A stretch of 64,000 nucleotides of DNA from Lates calcarifer. Lineage: Eukaryota; Chordata; Actinopteri; Centropomidae. Below the pieces are notes generated by a model. That model was not told the origin of the DNA and searched no databases. It saw only the letters and a list, made by a program, of their open reading frames with translations. A program made the translations under genes and the position numbers. Shown here one piece after another: positions 25,201-39,000 of this stretch (position 1 is the stretch's first letter; every line of letters starts with the position of its first letter). The DNA lies in the NCBI RefSeq assembly GCF_001640805.2, contig NC_066852.1, forward strand, positions 12,798,194 to 12,862,193, read 5' to 3'.

Positions 25201-28200
25201 AATGAGGCTATGTATTCATTCTCTGTTTTTTTCCTTGAGGTGTGGTTGAAAAACATGATACCAGCTGATGACAGAGATTTATCTTGTTGAATATAAAGCT
25301 GTCTGTAATGTGTCAGCTAGGACCATTCTTGGACTAATCATGTCATACCAAGTCAATGCATCCTCTAAATCAAACCTAGAAATCAATGGGAGAAAACTGC
25401 CAGAACCAATACCTATCAATACTGTATACTGTGAGCGTGCAGCCATATATATTCCTTCCATCATTAGGTGAAAAATACACATAATAAACAGACAATAGGA
25501 TCATTGAGCATGGTGTCAAAGGGAGGGGATTGTGGTGCAGATTAAAAAAAAAACAAAAACAAAAAAAGCACTATCTTCAATATAAAATGTTCCACTCGGA
25601 AATCTCAAGCATTATTTTACAGCACTGTGTTAGCTACTCTGACTTAAAACTGCAAGGAGAGAGTTCACTCACAGTAATTATCTGCAGCTGTATAGCATGG
25701 GGGCGACTTAATGTTAGACTGAGCCACACTATTACAGTAGGCTTTATTGTGCTATGTCTTTTTTTTGGTTTTGTTTTTCCCCAAGATTATTTTTTGGCAA
25801 TCTTGCATTCATTGGATAGTTCACAGTGTACATACAGGCAGGAGACCAGGCAGAAATAGGGGGATGAGATGCATCAAAGGTCCATAACCACAATTGAACA
25901 AGTGGTGTTGCAGTTGTTAAATCTTGATCCATAAGGCACCAGGACACATTGGATAAGAGTTTATCATTCAGAGAGACTGAGATTTGAAGAAGCCATGAAT
26001 AGCTAATTCTACTATGCAAAATTAGCTATGTATAGCTTTGCATGTAAAATAGTCATTTAACATACATTTACTATTTATACTATTTAGCATCTTTTGACAT
26101 CAAATTGTACAAATATCATTGATGGCTTCAGTTTTTAAATTAGCAGGCTGTGGAATTGTCCATCATTCCAACCCAAAGGTACACCTTACTTTTGTTAAAC
26201 CAAGTCTCACACATTCCAGCTATTAAAAAAAAAATAAAACAAAAGCTTGGCAAATCCTATTAGTGGCAGATTAAATAGTGGCTGGCAATAGAAAATAAAT
26301 GCAGGGATTAGAGAAGAAGGCAGAACAACGCCTCCACACTGCCCCCCAACCTGTCACCTCTCTACTCATTGACACCCCAGGACTTGGCTAGTGCCTTGAA
26401 CCTACTGTGTATGTATGTCTCTGTTTGAAAGTAGTCTGTATCTTAAGTCCTTAATTTCAAGGTTGGATATTCTCTAAAATACATCAATCACACAGTTATT
26501 AGTCAAACATCAGTTTTGACAACTCTCACAATTTTCAGTCCATGCTCTCATCAACATCACCATGTCAAATCATGGGGCAAATTAATCATTAAAATTACAG
26601 GCAGGTTTATATGATACAACTGACTGTAGTGTGGTGCTGCTGATGACAAGCATGGAAGCAAGAGCCACAAACAGGACAAACTATCCAGGACAGACTTGGC
26701 AGCAATGAAGTCCATGACAATCTCTCTGTGGGAGTAGACAAGGGGCTGGACCAGTGAGGTCCAGTGAGTGGCAAATGGAGGGCAATCCTCCCCTTGTTGT
26801 GGATAGGAAGAGGCTCGGCTCAGTGTCTGCACTAATCGCTCCTCAATGGATCAGACAAACAATCCCCTGACCTACTATGATACAACCTACTGTACTCATC
26901 CTCCCACACACAACAGTGTGGCATGAAACCACACATGAAAGCTGAGCTGACCTATTACACGCCCCCCTCACCACCACCAACCCACACACACACAGCCACA
27001 GTGCTTCTAAAAGCCACACATACAAATCCACCCACTCAGAATGTAACCATACAGTGTATTAGCAGTCAGCATACAAAATGGGTCAGTTGAACACCTACCA
27101 CCATGCTAGCCTCAGCAACATACAACTACCTCCCACTAGTCCAGAAAGAAACCAAATCTGAGACAGAACAGAACCAAACAACCTTTACTTTGAACTGTAA
27201 AGCTAAAAGGCATAACGGAGCCTTTTCTGCCCTTTTTTTCCCTATACACAAAGCTTCTGGAGACATCAGATGTTAGCCCCAAAGCTACTGTAATTCAACT
27301 TCCAACAATACTGCTCCTATCAGGAAAAAGACGCAGACAAGCAGACAGATGTGGCACAAAAAGGGGGCATAAAAGAGGTTCTATGAAAAAAAAAATCCCC
27401 CTAAGGCCTAATCCACAACAAAGGACACACATTAATGTAATGAAAGAATCTGTCACACATTCTTCATGCATCAATATGCCTTTGAAAAATTAATATCTGA
27501 ATTTAAAAAAACAAAAATAACATATAAATAATATATAAAATATAAGTGCTGCTATTACAATTAGCTAGAAAATATCCTCAAGCTGGGTAACAGGGTATGG
27601 CCTATATGGAGACTAACCTCTTCAAAGATGATAGCACTATGCACTAACTCAAAATAGGAAACATGTACTGTAAGTTAGACTGTTTGGAAGAACAGTGCAT
27701 CTGAAAAAGGAAAGAGTAAAAGTGGGACGCCAAGGAATGCCTCAAGGCTAAACCGTGGCTTCTGACCGGGCATACATACATCAGGTTATCCCTCACAGCA
27801 GAGTGACACCGGCTAAGAAAGCAGGGCAGCGCCAGCAGGATGACAGGCAGACAGAGCCACCACCTCCTTCTGTCTCACTCTCCATCACCCCTCCTCCCCT
27901 TTCAGAGCTGCTTCCCTTTGCCCAGCTGGTCTGTTTGTCAATGCACCCGTTAATCAGGGAGAGAGGAAAAGAGAAATAGAGCCCACAATCAGTCGCCTGC
28001 AGGGAATTAGGCCTTGTGCACATTAGCCAGCCACCATGCACCAGGGGAATAGGGCAGACACGTGCACACATACAACCACTCCCTCTAATGCCAAACAAAG
28101 GAGCTATAGGCCTTGCCATACAACACTTACCAAAAGCTATAGTACAATAATGGTATTCAAAACATACAATTATTATATTTAGTTGTAAATATTTTGCTGG

Positions 28201-31200
28201 GGACATCATTATGACTGTAAAGCAGCCAAATTGTTTACATAAACACATTTTAATGAGTTCAAGCTGAGGTAGCATCTCTCTGTTGCCCCAAATCAGCCTG
28301 CCTGTGACACCCACCCAGATGAGCCTGGAGGGTGGGGTGGTGGCAGATCCCAAAATGCAGTGCACAAAGCCTGCCCCGGCAAACTGGCCCCATACAATGG
28401 AAGAGTCAGCAGAGAGTTGAGGCCAGCCGTTCGAGCCTTTCCTGTTTGCAGAGATGAGACAGCCAGAGGCACATATGTATCAGAGGCCCCTCCACAGGCT
28501 GCTGATCCTGTCCTGAATGCCCTGCTGAATAGGACAGCAGAGGTCCTTTGTTGACCTGTAGCATCACATTCATCAAACACTCAAGCGGCCAGCATGCCCT
28601 CCACACACAGACACAGACATGTTACTTTGGTTTAAGGTACCAGCTCTGAATACAGTACAATGGTGCATAATATTTTATCTTTAAAAGGAAGAATATTTTT
28701 AAGATTACTATTTTGGGGTTATTTAATCAAATAACTGATTTCAAATAAGAATAAATTAATATGAATGTATTATGTCATTTTGGTAACAGGAAATATACCA
28801 AATTGTTTTTCAGCTGTCAAGAAATCATAAAATCATATTCATACAAATACAATCAGTAAAATGCAGTATTTGTGGCAAATATGCTACTTAAAGAGACAGT
28901 ACCATTAATTTTAAGAATTCACTCATTTCCATATAATCTTTGTCAATCAAATTGAAAACTATAAACATTTAAAACTTTCTTATCAGTCTAGAAATGAGAG
29001 AAGCAGGATTTCATGACATCTTACTGAGCAACTGCTATATTCTTTAACTATGCCCAAATGAAGGAGTGTCTGGTTTGAAAAAAATGCCTTCCCTCTATCT
29101 CATATCCAAATGAGATCTGTTACATGTATGAAATTAGTCAAATTAAATTGGTGAAACACCTATCCTGATTCCCTAAACCATCTTAAATAGAGTCACAGTC
29201 AAACTCGCAATCTTTTACATTGATTCTCCAGTGAAACACTGACACATCACAAGTTAATGGTGGCACAATATGCACCTGCTTACCTCTGTCAGTGAGAGGT
29301 ATTAGCAAACAATGATAAGGAAAAAAACAAGTTTCACAGCTGAACTGAAAAAGTATTTCCCAAAGAATAATCTGTAGCAATCCGATTTGCACAAATAATA
29401 TAATTCTCACAACTTTAAAAGAGATGTAACATTGCTTTACAGAGACACTGAGATTATACACTGGATATATCATCATTACCTTCCTCCTACTGTAGCAAGT
29501 CAGGTCCATCCAAAGCATTAGCCTATTTTATAATAGAACTACTTTTATTGCTTTTAGATTGAGCAGTGCTACAGCGTGGCCAAAGCAAGGTAAAAGTTAT
29601 GGTGGTTGCTGCTCCTGTCCTGCTTCTGCTGCTGGATGAGTCCTGAGCCTAGCCTGTGCTTTGAAGTACATTTGGCTGGAAGTCACAGTGGCAGCATCAA
29701 TCTCCAGCGCTGCCAGAAATCCAAATTAAAAACATCAGTGAATGAAATATTCATGCAGATCAGGCTAATCCACTGTGAATTGGTTCTTGCCATTTTAAAA
29801 CACACAAGACCAAGTGTAGGCACTGTCAGTATGCCTATAGGTCTGCTCCTGTGTGTGAGAGAGTGTGTGTGGTAATTCTGATGCATGGTGCTATCAGATT
29901 CATACCCGATACATACAATTGACTCAACTAAATAAAAAAAGGACCCTACTGGATTCAAAGTCTCTACACTGAGTATAGTATTAATACAGCTTATTAGAAA
30001 AGTAACTTGATCAAAAGGATCACAACAACAAACACCTATAATACTGCCTAATACACCTCATAGACAATGTGAAATACCTCACATCAACAACACCATCTGT
30101 CAAACATCTACTGATACTCACAACTCCTAATGCTCCATCATCATGTGTGGAAGAGGTTTTTGTTAATATTTGTACCCTTACATTAATGGTCCAAAATGCA
30201 AGAGTTTTGTTTCCCTTTAGCTTCATACTGTGTGTCTTTTGGAGTTTGACACATTTCATTAGTAGCAGTTGACAGTAGAATAACAGTAGAATAAAACAGG
30301 AAATACTAGGATAGAGAAGATGCTTATAGCATGCATTAAAAAGACTGAGGCCACATTCAAATTACCAGCTTGATATTAGAGGTGGTGTGAAACATCTGCT
30401 GCTTGAAGTAGTAATGATTTGCGACTTGTGAGCCTTCATTTAGCAAATTGCAACCTTTGGTAAAGACATGTTCACTTATGTGAAAAGGCAGCCTTGCAGC
30501 ACAAGACTGTGACTGTGATTTCTAACTGTAATTGCAGAGTAAACCCCAAAAAGGCTTGGAGTGACAAACTGGACACAAACAATGAATAGTATTTATTGTG
30601 TTTAGAGGTAGTTAATTTTTAGTTATATTTTATATCCAAATATATCCACTATCCAAATGTCAAATGCTGCCTAGATCAAGAAATGTCAGATCAGAGATGC
30701 TGGCTTAGCTGTGCTCTATGGTTTAAACTGGCAATGAGACATTGTGTTTTTAGATTCCTGAGGGGGTGTACAACATTTTGTGACCCTGTGAAGCACTGGT
30801 GCAACAACTGTTCTGAATTTCTACTGCATGAAAAGTCTGCCCCCGCAAGAGACACTAACTGTAAAAAAAGCCCTTCCAATGACCTAATCTTTAAAAACAA
30901 AAAAAAAAGGTGGTTTTATTGATTATTAACCATACTGTAAATATAGTTTTAATAGCATATGAGAATATTTAAAGAACTCTGAAAAAACAGGCAAGCTTTC
31001 CAGATGGTTATGTGGCTGTGTCCAGCTCCTGGCTGCTGTCATGTGACCCACGCTATGCCCGTATTCCTTCGCCCTCTCTACTTTTCTGACATTATCAAAA
31101 ATAGGGGACATAAGTGAAATGTCCTCCCCCTGAACCACTGAGCATTTAGATGTGTTTGTGATTCAAACTTTGACTGTTACACATATAGTTATCATAGTAA

Positions 31201-31489
31201 TTTCAGTAGTCATTAGAAAACTCAATTTACACAGGCAGAATATTAGCATCAAATTAACAGAAATGTGAATACAATTTATTTTGGTCGATATAGAATCAGA
31301 GCTGTGCAATTTGAGATTAGAGAAGGTATGTAGATGCTATGTAGGGGTTTGGAACATAACTATCATGGAAAGCTGGAAACAAGTAATATGAGCTGATTAT
31401 ATTGAGAGAAAACTGCATACTGTTTTTCCTCTGGAATGTGGACGCTATTAAAGTAATAAAATACCTTTTATCCAAGTTTACTCATCGGC

Positions 31490-31920
31490 TACTGTTTAAT
31501 TATAGATAAAAGATAATTTGTGATTTATATTAATGACACAGCTCTCCTTAAAAACTAAATGCATATTTTATGCAGATGACACAGTTCTCCAGATTATGTG
31601 GCCTCAGTTACATACTGCATCCCTTCGTTTTAAAAATGCTGTAATATTCAGAATGATGACCTACTTTTTAACATTCTGAAATTAGAGTGGGTATGTTCCA
31701 GTGAGTGACATTCTCAAATGTATCTCCCGAATGTTAACTGTTCAAAAACAAAGTTAAAACAGCATTAGTCTTATCATGACTAACCTATTGGAACTGATTC
31801 AAATTGTCGAAAATATTTCATAACCACCAAATGTTGTAGGATTCTCTGGTCTCTAAAAAGATCTTTAACCAAATACTAAACATTGTTTAAAAAAACAAAA
31901 AAAAACAACAACAACAAAAA
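31490..31920 (+). mobile_element. degenerate LINE reverse-transcriptase fragment
   Basis: Plus-strand reading gives the reverse-transcriptase catalytic motif YADDTVLQ (YADD codons at 31569-31580). An upstream piece reading FVIYINDT is in another frame. Downstream NCSKTKLK resembles the LN..KTK motif of LINE polymerases. Frameshifts and stops show it is dead. An A-rich (AAC)n-type tract at 31,889-31,920 may be a remnant tail. Family assignment is not possible by eye. Confidence 0.6.
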
Positions 31921-34482
31921 CCTACTGACCACAGCCAGACATTTTTTCTTTTATTCTATGCATTTTATTTTTGCAAAGCTTCAGGCTCATTCACTGTCTA
32001 ACAATTAAAGCCCTCGCACAGTCCAAAGGATAAATAAGTGCCAAATGCCTCTTCAGTTGTTTATTTCAAGCCAACATCAGTGTCACTTTCTGACCTCCAC
32101 AACACAAGGCACGCATGTCAACAACTGAACTGCTTTCAGGGGGTTTTACATATGACACACAAAAAGACTGGATAATTTAAGGCTGAAAAAAGCACAATAG
32201 CAACCCATACTAAACCCTGTCATACTTTGAGATGTTGCAGTTACAGACCTAAAAAAATGAAATGTTAAATGAAGAACTGCACATCAGGAGGCACTGGCAG
32301 CACTAGATACACAAGGCGTACGCCGGGTTAGTGACATGGTTCACTGCAGCACAATGAATGTGTGAATAGCAGGACCTGAAAAAAAAGCTTGTTCGAGAGG
32401 GATTTTGAGAATCAGCACTATGGGGGGCCCACATTCACAGTGCCATTCCATTGTTGAATGCTGTTCATCTAGACGGCCATCCAGCTAGCTAACAGCTATC
32501 TCTCTTCCATCTATCATCACAACCCGCCTGTCTCTCCATCAAAAAGGCTCTATAGTTATTTAAACCTACAAACACAATAACAAGGTATGATCTCACTAGG
32601 ATTCTTTGAGGCAAGAAACACATTATATACAGCCTACTAAAAGGATGCTGATCCATCTTATCCACTTTGTTTTGGTATATGTCCTCCCCAAGTACTCTGT
32701 GTATTCTGAATAACAATGACACTGTTATTTTCCTTGTAATTTACCCTTTTGCTGGGTAGTCATATCACAGCAGGCCTCCGCGGATAGATTTCAGCTACAG
32801 CTCCAGTGGGATGTTGTTAATTATTAAATATACTGCATGTGGCCTGCCTCAACCCTACACCTAATGCTGCCTGCGGACAATGCTCCATGAGCATCATTTC
32901 AACAAGGTGAACAGTGAGGGAAAGTCATCATGTCGCCCTCTAGAGGCACCATTCCACACTTACTAAAACAAAGCGTGACCTGACAATATTTGACCAGCTT
33001 ATTTATAAAAAGAATCATTAACTGGTTGTGTTTAGAATAACCACATGGAGGTTAAACTTTACGTGCTTTATACATGATTAAATATGATAGGTTCATTCAT
33101 TAAGTGATTAATTTGAAAAATGCTTTAACAATATTTTGGGTATAGCTATTTTGACATGTAAGTGATATAGTCTCTAAACAAAACTGTAGTAATGTGGATA
33201 TGATGACCAAGAGGGTACAGACAATCAGACTGTATGTTACTTTTTATCAGCAAGAATGATTATTAAAGTATGAAACTTTCAGCTCAATTACTTGATTCTT
33301 AATCATGTTGCCATACTGACTGTGCAGAATGGTGTTTCATGGATGAAATGGAGGTAGTAAACTTTTCACTGAATGTGAAGGTGCTGAAAGGAGTTTCCTA
33401 GAAGGAGCCCTCAAAGTTATTAAACTCATTTCCCTTGGTATAAGGATTATGTTTATTGGTTCCATTGTTTAACTGAGATTCACACTAAAGCCATCGAGTC
33501 AGTTACAACAGACTATAAAAATTTGGATCTTGATCTAGAGACAGTGTAACAGGACGCAGCAATGACCAAATATCAATTGAGGACTTTCTACAAGAGGCTG
33601 TGAAACAATGAGAGGGGAGAGGTAGCTAAATGAACACTACTCTGAGCAGAAATGACTTTGTACATTAGTGTTAGTGCTTGGCAAAAATAATCAATTGCAA
33701 AGGATTATCCAATGTGATGATGATAGACCTGCCCCTATCATGGTGACAGACAGGCCAAGTCCTTGCTGAGCAAGATATCAATTAAATAAATTAAAGAGTC
33801 ATTAGGCAAACCCTAGGTAGGAAATAGAAAGGATCCAAGATGGAAATCACTAACTGGAGTCATTAAGAATGTATAGAAACAGCAAGGATGACAACAAGGA
33901 TAAACACAAAAATACTGTATAATTGCTAAAAATATTACTTAATATGACTTACTCTACCACTAATTTAGTTGTGTACTTAAGTTACACATATCTAAACTAG
34001 GTACTAGGTAGGGGGAAAAGGATGAGGCCTTTTAAGTGTGACAGAATGAACCCTGGCTTTCTATCCCACCCTCTAGATGGCCGTGATTTATTCCATTCAG
34101 CTTGCAATCAATGTGTAAATCAGTCACTGAATATAAAGTGAATCTAAAAAGCAGAGGTGCGCTTTATTGAGAGCCACTGATATAGGGTAGCATGAGCAAT
34201 CGCTAATGGAGAGACCGTGGGTTTGCTTCCACAAAACAGCCATAGCTCTTTCCAAAGTGTCTTTGAAAAAAAAACATTTCCTCACCCACTGTGAACTGTT
34301 ACAGCACAAAATAGCATGCTGTAATGTCAGTGAAAAAAAAACAAGTTGGCCAACCCTTCATATTTAGCTAACATTATCCCTCTTCTCAACTAATGTAAAG
34401 TTTTGCCATACAGTATCTCATTCTTTGAGCTCTCTTTCTTTGATTTCTACCTTCAGATTTCAGAAAATCATCAAAACAAACA

Positions 34483-34499
34483 TTTTTTTTTTTTTTTTT
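34483..34499. repeat. poly-T tract
   Basis: Run of 17 T in the first sptbn2 intron; no associated element recognised. Confidence 0.9.
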
Positions 34500-35508
34500 A
34501 AATCATCACCCATCCTTGAATAGACCCCATCATCTCCAATAGCCACTACTCTCCATCGTGGGTGTTACCCTCCATCCCAGCTACACAAAAGCCTAAAAGA
34601 GTGTATAAAGAATGAGGTTTAAAAAGTTCATGTCATTATTATGCACGCCCATGTGATTTTCTTTTCTGCCATAATTAACATCTTTTCAATGGGCTGATAT
34701 GTCTGGGCCATGAAACACTGTTCTACACGTGGTGGCCAGCAAATGTCAGCTCTCAATATCTGCAAAATTCAAGGTACTGACTTAAAATGCTTCATGAGGC
34801 ATGCAGCAAACTCACACTTTTCAAAACAACTTGTTCCCTGGCCTTTGTTTTCAACGATTATTTGCTAGTAAGCTCTCCCTTTTACATACTTTTACCTGAT
34901 GCATCCCTGCTATGACTCACAGTCTAGGCCAGGCACGCAGTATAAATCTCAGTCCTATCATAACATAACCACACAGCTCACAATGTCGAGAGCAAAAAAA
35001 ACTGCAGCTTTACAAGATGCCAGCACTATACCACATCTTGGTATGTTACATATAATAACCTGGCGACCGGAGAAGACAACAAGACTCGGTTAGTGTAATA
35101 GCAGATGCTGAATCAAAGATCCACAGGCTGGTTAGGACAGAACACGCAGATAAAATGTGGCTGCGTTTTGACATCGATTCAAACAAAGGCAAGAGACAGA
35201 CATATAGAGAGATGGTTCCCAATAACTAACGTAAGCCGTCGCAGGCAGATAACACCTCTTAACCAAGCTGCTAACACACCAGAGATGCATCTGGGTTTAT
35301 TTTAACCAGCATCTCTTTCAGAGTTTCAATAAAGGCATGAGCTGCAATACAAAAACGTTATCTGTTGGCTTGGGAAAGCTAATAGCAGTGGCAAGCTAAC
35401 AGCAGTCACCTGAATATCACAGACTCCCCCCCTTTCCTTAGCTTTGTTATTAGGGGATAGCCTACTGGTGGTGGAGAATAAAAATACAAAAAAAATATTC
35501 ACGCTTAC

Positions 35509-36000
35509 CCCTTATTTTGTCTTCTGGTAAAGAGGCTGTCGATATTATTTCTATCGCGTCTCTATTTGTAATATTGCTGCAGACATGAAAAATTTCTTCC
35601 TTTGCTACCGACGCGTGCGACTAAGCTAATTCGAATTTTAACGGTTAAAAATCCCAGGTGACACTGATAACGTCTTTCCGTTAAATCCGCATCCTCGAAA
35701 AAAGATCTTTCCCTCCGCGCTGCTGCTACCGGTGCAGCGCGTTACGAAACCAAATCAGGCTTTTTTTTCTTATCTAGCTTTCACACAAAACGGTCAGCGG
35801 GGAAGGAAAAAAATTAGGCGATGAGAAGAGCCCGTCTTGAGGAGGCAGGTATGAGACGGATATCCGCAGCAGCAGCAGCAGCAGCTTCTTCTTCTTCTTC
35901 TTCTTCTTCCCCCCGCGGCCGAGCATCCGAAGGGCCGTCCGTACCTCACTGACTCCCGCTCCCTGTTCTCCCGTTCAACAGGGAGAAGAAAGAAGAAGTG
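35509..36000 (-). promoter_or_regulatory. sptbn2: CpG-rich promoter and putative noncoding first exon of sptbn2
   Basis: The densest CpG cluster of the window (for example CGACGCGTGCGAC, CCGCGCTGC, GCGCGTTACG, CCGCGGCCGAG) lies here, upstream of the start exon in transcript sense. Two good minus-strand donors are present: AATAAGGG|GTAAGCG (exon edge 35509) and GTGAG|GTACGG (exon edge 35945). Either could end a noncoding first exon spliced to the acceptor at 22282. The transcription start cannot be fixed; no clear TATA box. Confidence 0.5.
35866..35909. repeat. compound trinucleotide repeat in the sptbn2 promoter or 5'UTR
   Basis: (GCA)6 at 35866-35885 directly followed by (TTC)8 at 35886-35909. 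In transcript sense this reads (GAA)8 then (GCT)6. Confidence 0.95.
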
Positions 36001-36096
36001 TGCGTGGTGGTGGTAGTTAGGGGTGTGCGTGGTGTGTGTGTGTGTATGTGTGTGTGTGGAGGGGGGAAGGTGGGTGGGTGGGTGTGTGGGTGGGTG
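36000..36096. repeat. GT and GGGT simple repeat
   Basis: Low-complexity TG and GGTG units on the plus strand, just upstream of the putative sptbn2 start; CA-rich on the transcribed strand. Confidence 0.9.
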
Positions 36097-39000
36097 CTGA
36101 CCCTTCACAGTCACATGGGAAACACCGTTTTCGGTATTCTCAACAATAACTACTGCACAACGCCGAGAGAGGGAGATGCTCTGGTTCTGTATCTGTAGCT
36201 GGTGCTGTCCCTGGTGCTAAAACTGAAAGCCTCCACATCACCAGACGTTCTTGTTTTCCAAGAAAGCTTTTTGAAAATACATCTGTATCCTTACAATCAC
36301 CTAATAAATATCACGAGGACAGTCTACAAAAACTATGATTTTCATTGAATGCATCACCTTCATCCCACATGGGGTTGCAGCCCACTTAAACACATCTCAG
36401 TGATCCTCAAGGCTTCAAATGCTTCAACCATCTCTTTTGCATCTGGTGGGGATATATTATAAAGGGAATCAATAAAAAAAATCATGAATAACGAGTCCCT
36501 GAAAGTTTGTACATTCATACATTCTGTACGATATATCCTATATCCACACATCACAGTGCAGGATTGCATTATAGTGAACTTAATTGAAACATCTCACGTG
36601 GATCACCAGTTTTATTGAGTCAAAAAGAAAACAATATCAATAGCACAATGTTGATGTGTTATTTTCAGGATTTGCTCCATTCATGTTTGCATTTTATCTC
36701 TGAGGAACTGCTCTAGCACTAAATTATTCCTGAGACACTAGGCAGCACCTGGTTGGTGTGTGACATCGAGCAAGTCATCAAGATCTGGGTTATTCATAAA
36801 GCCCTGGAAAATCCTCATGCAAAGAGAGCCTCAAGGCTAGGATAAGTGTTTTCCCCTGTGTTTCCTCTCTTTTGCAGTGTGCTGTAATAATGCAAGCAGT
36901 GACTTCATGGTCATTGTGGCTGAGTTAGAAAAGATCCAGACTCTAGAGAGGGACTCATTCATGTTCCAGAGGAAGGCACCCAAATTTTAACACCTAAAGT
37001 CTATTTATTGTCACCGTGCTCTATGTCTGTGCCGTGTCTGTCTCTCCACAGGGTGTGTATCTGTGACTATGGGTGTAGCTGAACCAACAAAGTGGTAGTG
37101 GTGAGGGCTTTACGAGATGATGTGTCTCTTAAGGAGGGCTGAGCAGTTTGGAAAATAGCATGCTACTCATTACAAGCAGTTAGTGGTGATGAAAAAGCTC
37201 TGCTGTGTTGTTAGTGTGGTTCCGATATTTTGCATTTTTGCTGTGAAAGAATTATTGTAATTGAAGCTTTCCAAGTGGGCAGGCCCATGTCAACTGCAGC
37301 TATAGCATTAATGGCCGTTATTGATTTGTAGTATCAACATATTTCAGCTCAAAAATATGTATTGCATTCAGCACCTGACTCAACAGACATATTCCAGTGG
37401 GTTGGATGGACAGTTGTGGGGGGCTTGTGTGTCCAAGATAACTCTGTCAGCCAAAGTTATGGGTGTTGTCATTTTTTAGGTAATTAAAATGGCTTGTGGT
37501 ATTTGCACTTCAAGGGAAATGAACTAGTAGTGGTAGGACATAAAATAGATCAAGGTTGGTCAGTAAGCATTTGGGCAGAAACACTATTATAATGGTTATT
37601 TTTGGGTTGTGGAACATTTTGGGGTTAACATAACCATATGAGCCAGTTTTGTGATGGAAAGCTTATTATCTAACCTTGATAACATAAACAAAATTGTGTC
37701 TCTGGTTGTCAATTTGTTTTACACTCATTTTTCTTTAGAATTTTTATACAACATATGTAGCCTCTCATGATGGTCTGTTGCAAATAATGTTTATCAGCAG
37801 TGGCCTAAATGTTGAAGAAATGGGCCTTGTGAAGTCACACCTCTGTCACTACCACTGCTAAGGTGCCATCAAGCAAGGCCCTCAATCCCCAGCTGCTCCA
37901 GCTATACTGCTTAGAGGTCTGTGAATCAGACTGTGGTTATACTGGGCCTCTGCTGGGTGTGAATGTGTCAAACTGTGTGAGTATGACCTATCTTATTAAA
38001 TAAAGGTTAAATTATATTTTTCAAAACTCACATTATATGAACCAAAGTTTGTGGATTTTGTTTTACAGGACATTGTTGACTTGTTTTATACTGTTACACC
38101 TGCATGTTTTGAAATGCAATGCAGAACAATTAGAGAATGTAGTACCTACTATAAGTTGGTACCTTCATAGGAGAACCTAGTAACATTGTTGAAGTTGAAA
38201 CCTGTTGCCAGATATATTTCTGTGAATGACCAATTACAATATGTACAGATGTTACATACGTTAAGTGTTGACTGTGTTTTTTGTATTCACAGGCTTGACA
38301 CATCATTGTCAGACAACATAGCCCAACATTTAAAATCCATAAACTGAAAAACACACACAAGGTAGAAGATAATACTTTGCAGCTGTAGGGATAGCCAGTA
38401 ACTTTATTTATTAATTTTACCTGTAATATTTAATATTTCAATTAGACATTGGTACCTATCAAGTTAAAGACTTTTCACATACATTTTTGTCTAGTTATAT
38501 CATGAATTTCTGTCATTTTGTGTTCAGTGAGGCTCCTATCTCTAACTCCTATCTGACATTTTGTTTTTCTAATTGTTTCATCATCATTTTATTCACAGCC
38601 TCTGAAGCATACTTTTGTTGTAGTTATAGTATTGCCACATGATCCATATAAGCAAAAATTATATGTTCTTGAAAATAGCTTGCGGTGACTTATTTGCTCC
38701 ATTCTAAAACTGGAAAAAAATTCAGTTTGAATTATGTTTACTTTCCAGAGAGGTTTCTTTGTCCATATGCTAGACAGAAGTGTTTTAAGCTAAAAAGAAA
38801 GTCCCATGGCTTCAAAAATCACTCATCTGAGCTGCATGCTTGTGTGTCAGCATTGATAGCACACATACACATACACACAACCTGTTTACGCCCACGGCCC
38901 CCATGCCCCACCCCTGCTCACAGGCCCACACCCCAGCAGAGAGCTCATCCACAATCCACCGTGACAAAGGGAAAGAGCTGAGCGAAGGATATAAGGCTGC

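Larger units (their letters stand above)
22283..35508 (-). other. sptbn2: sptbn2 first intron
   Basis: About 13.2 kb between the putative noncoding first exon and the canonical start exon. It holds a decayed LINE reverse-transcriptase fragment near 31.5 kb, A-rich tracts near 25.54, 26.23, 30.9 and 31.9 kb, and an 18-base-class T tract near 34.49 kb. A GC-richer stretch at 27.8-28.6 kb has overlapping open frames. No protein-coding exon is supported. Confidence 0.65.

Noticed and set aside
35794..36114. 106-codon frame across the sptbn2 promoter
   Set aside because: It is a translation of GT/CA and triplet simple repeats, and no homologue is expected.
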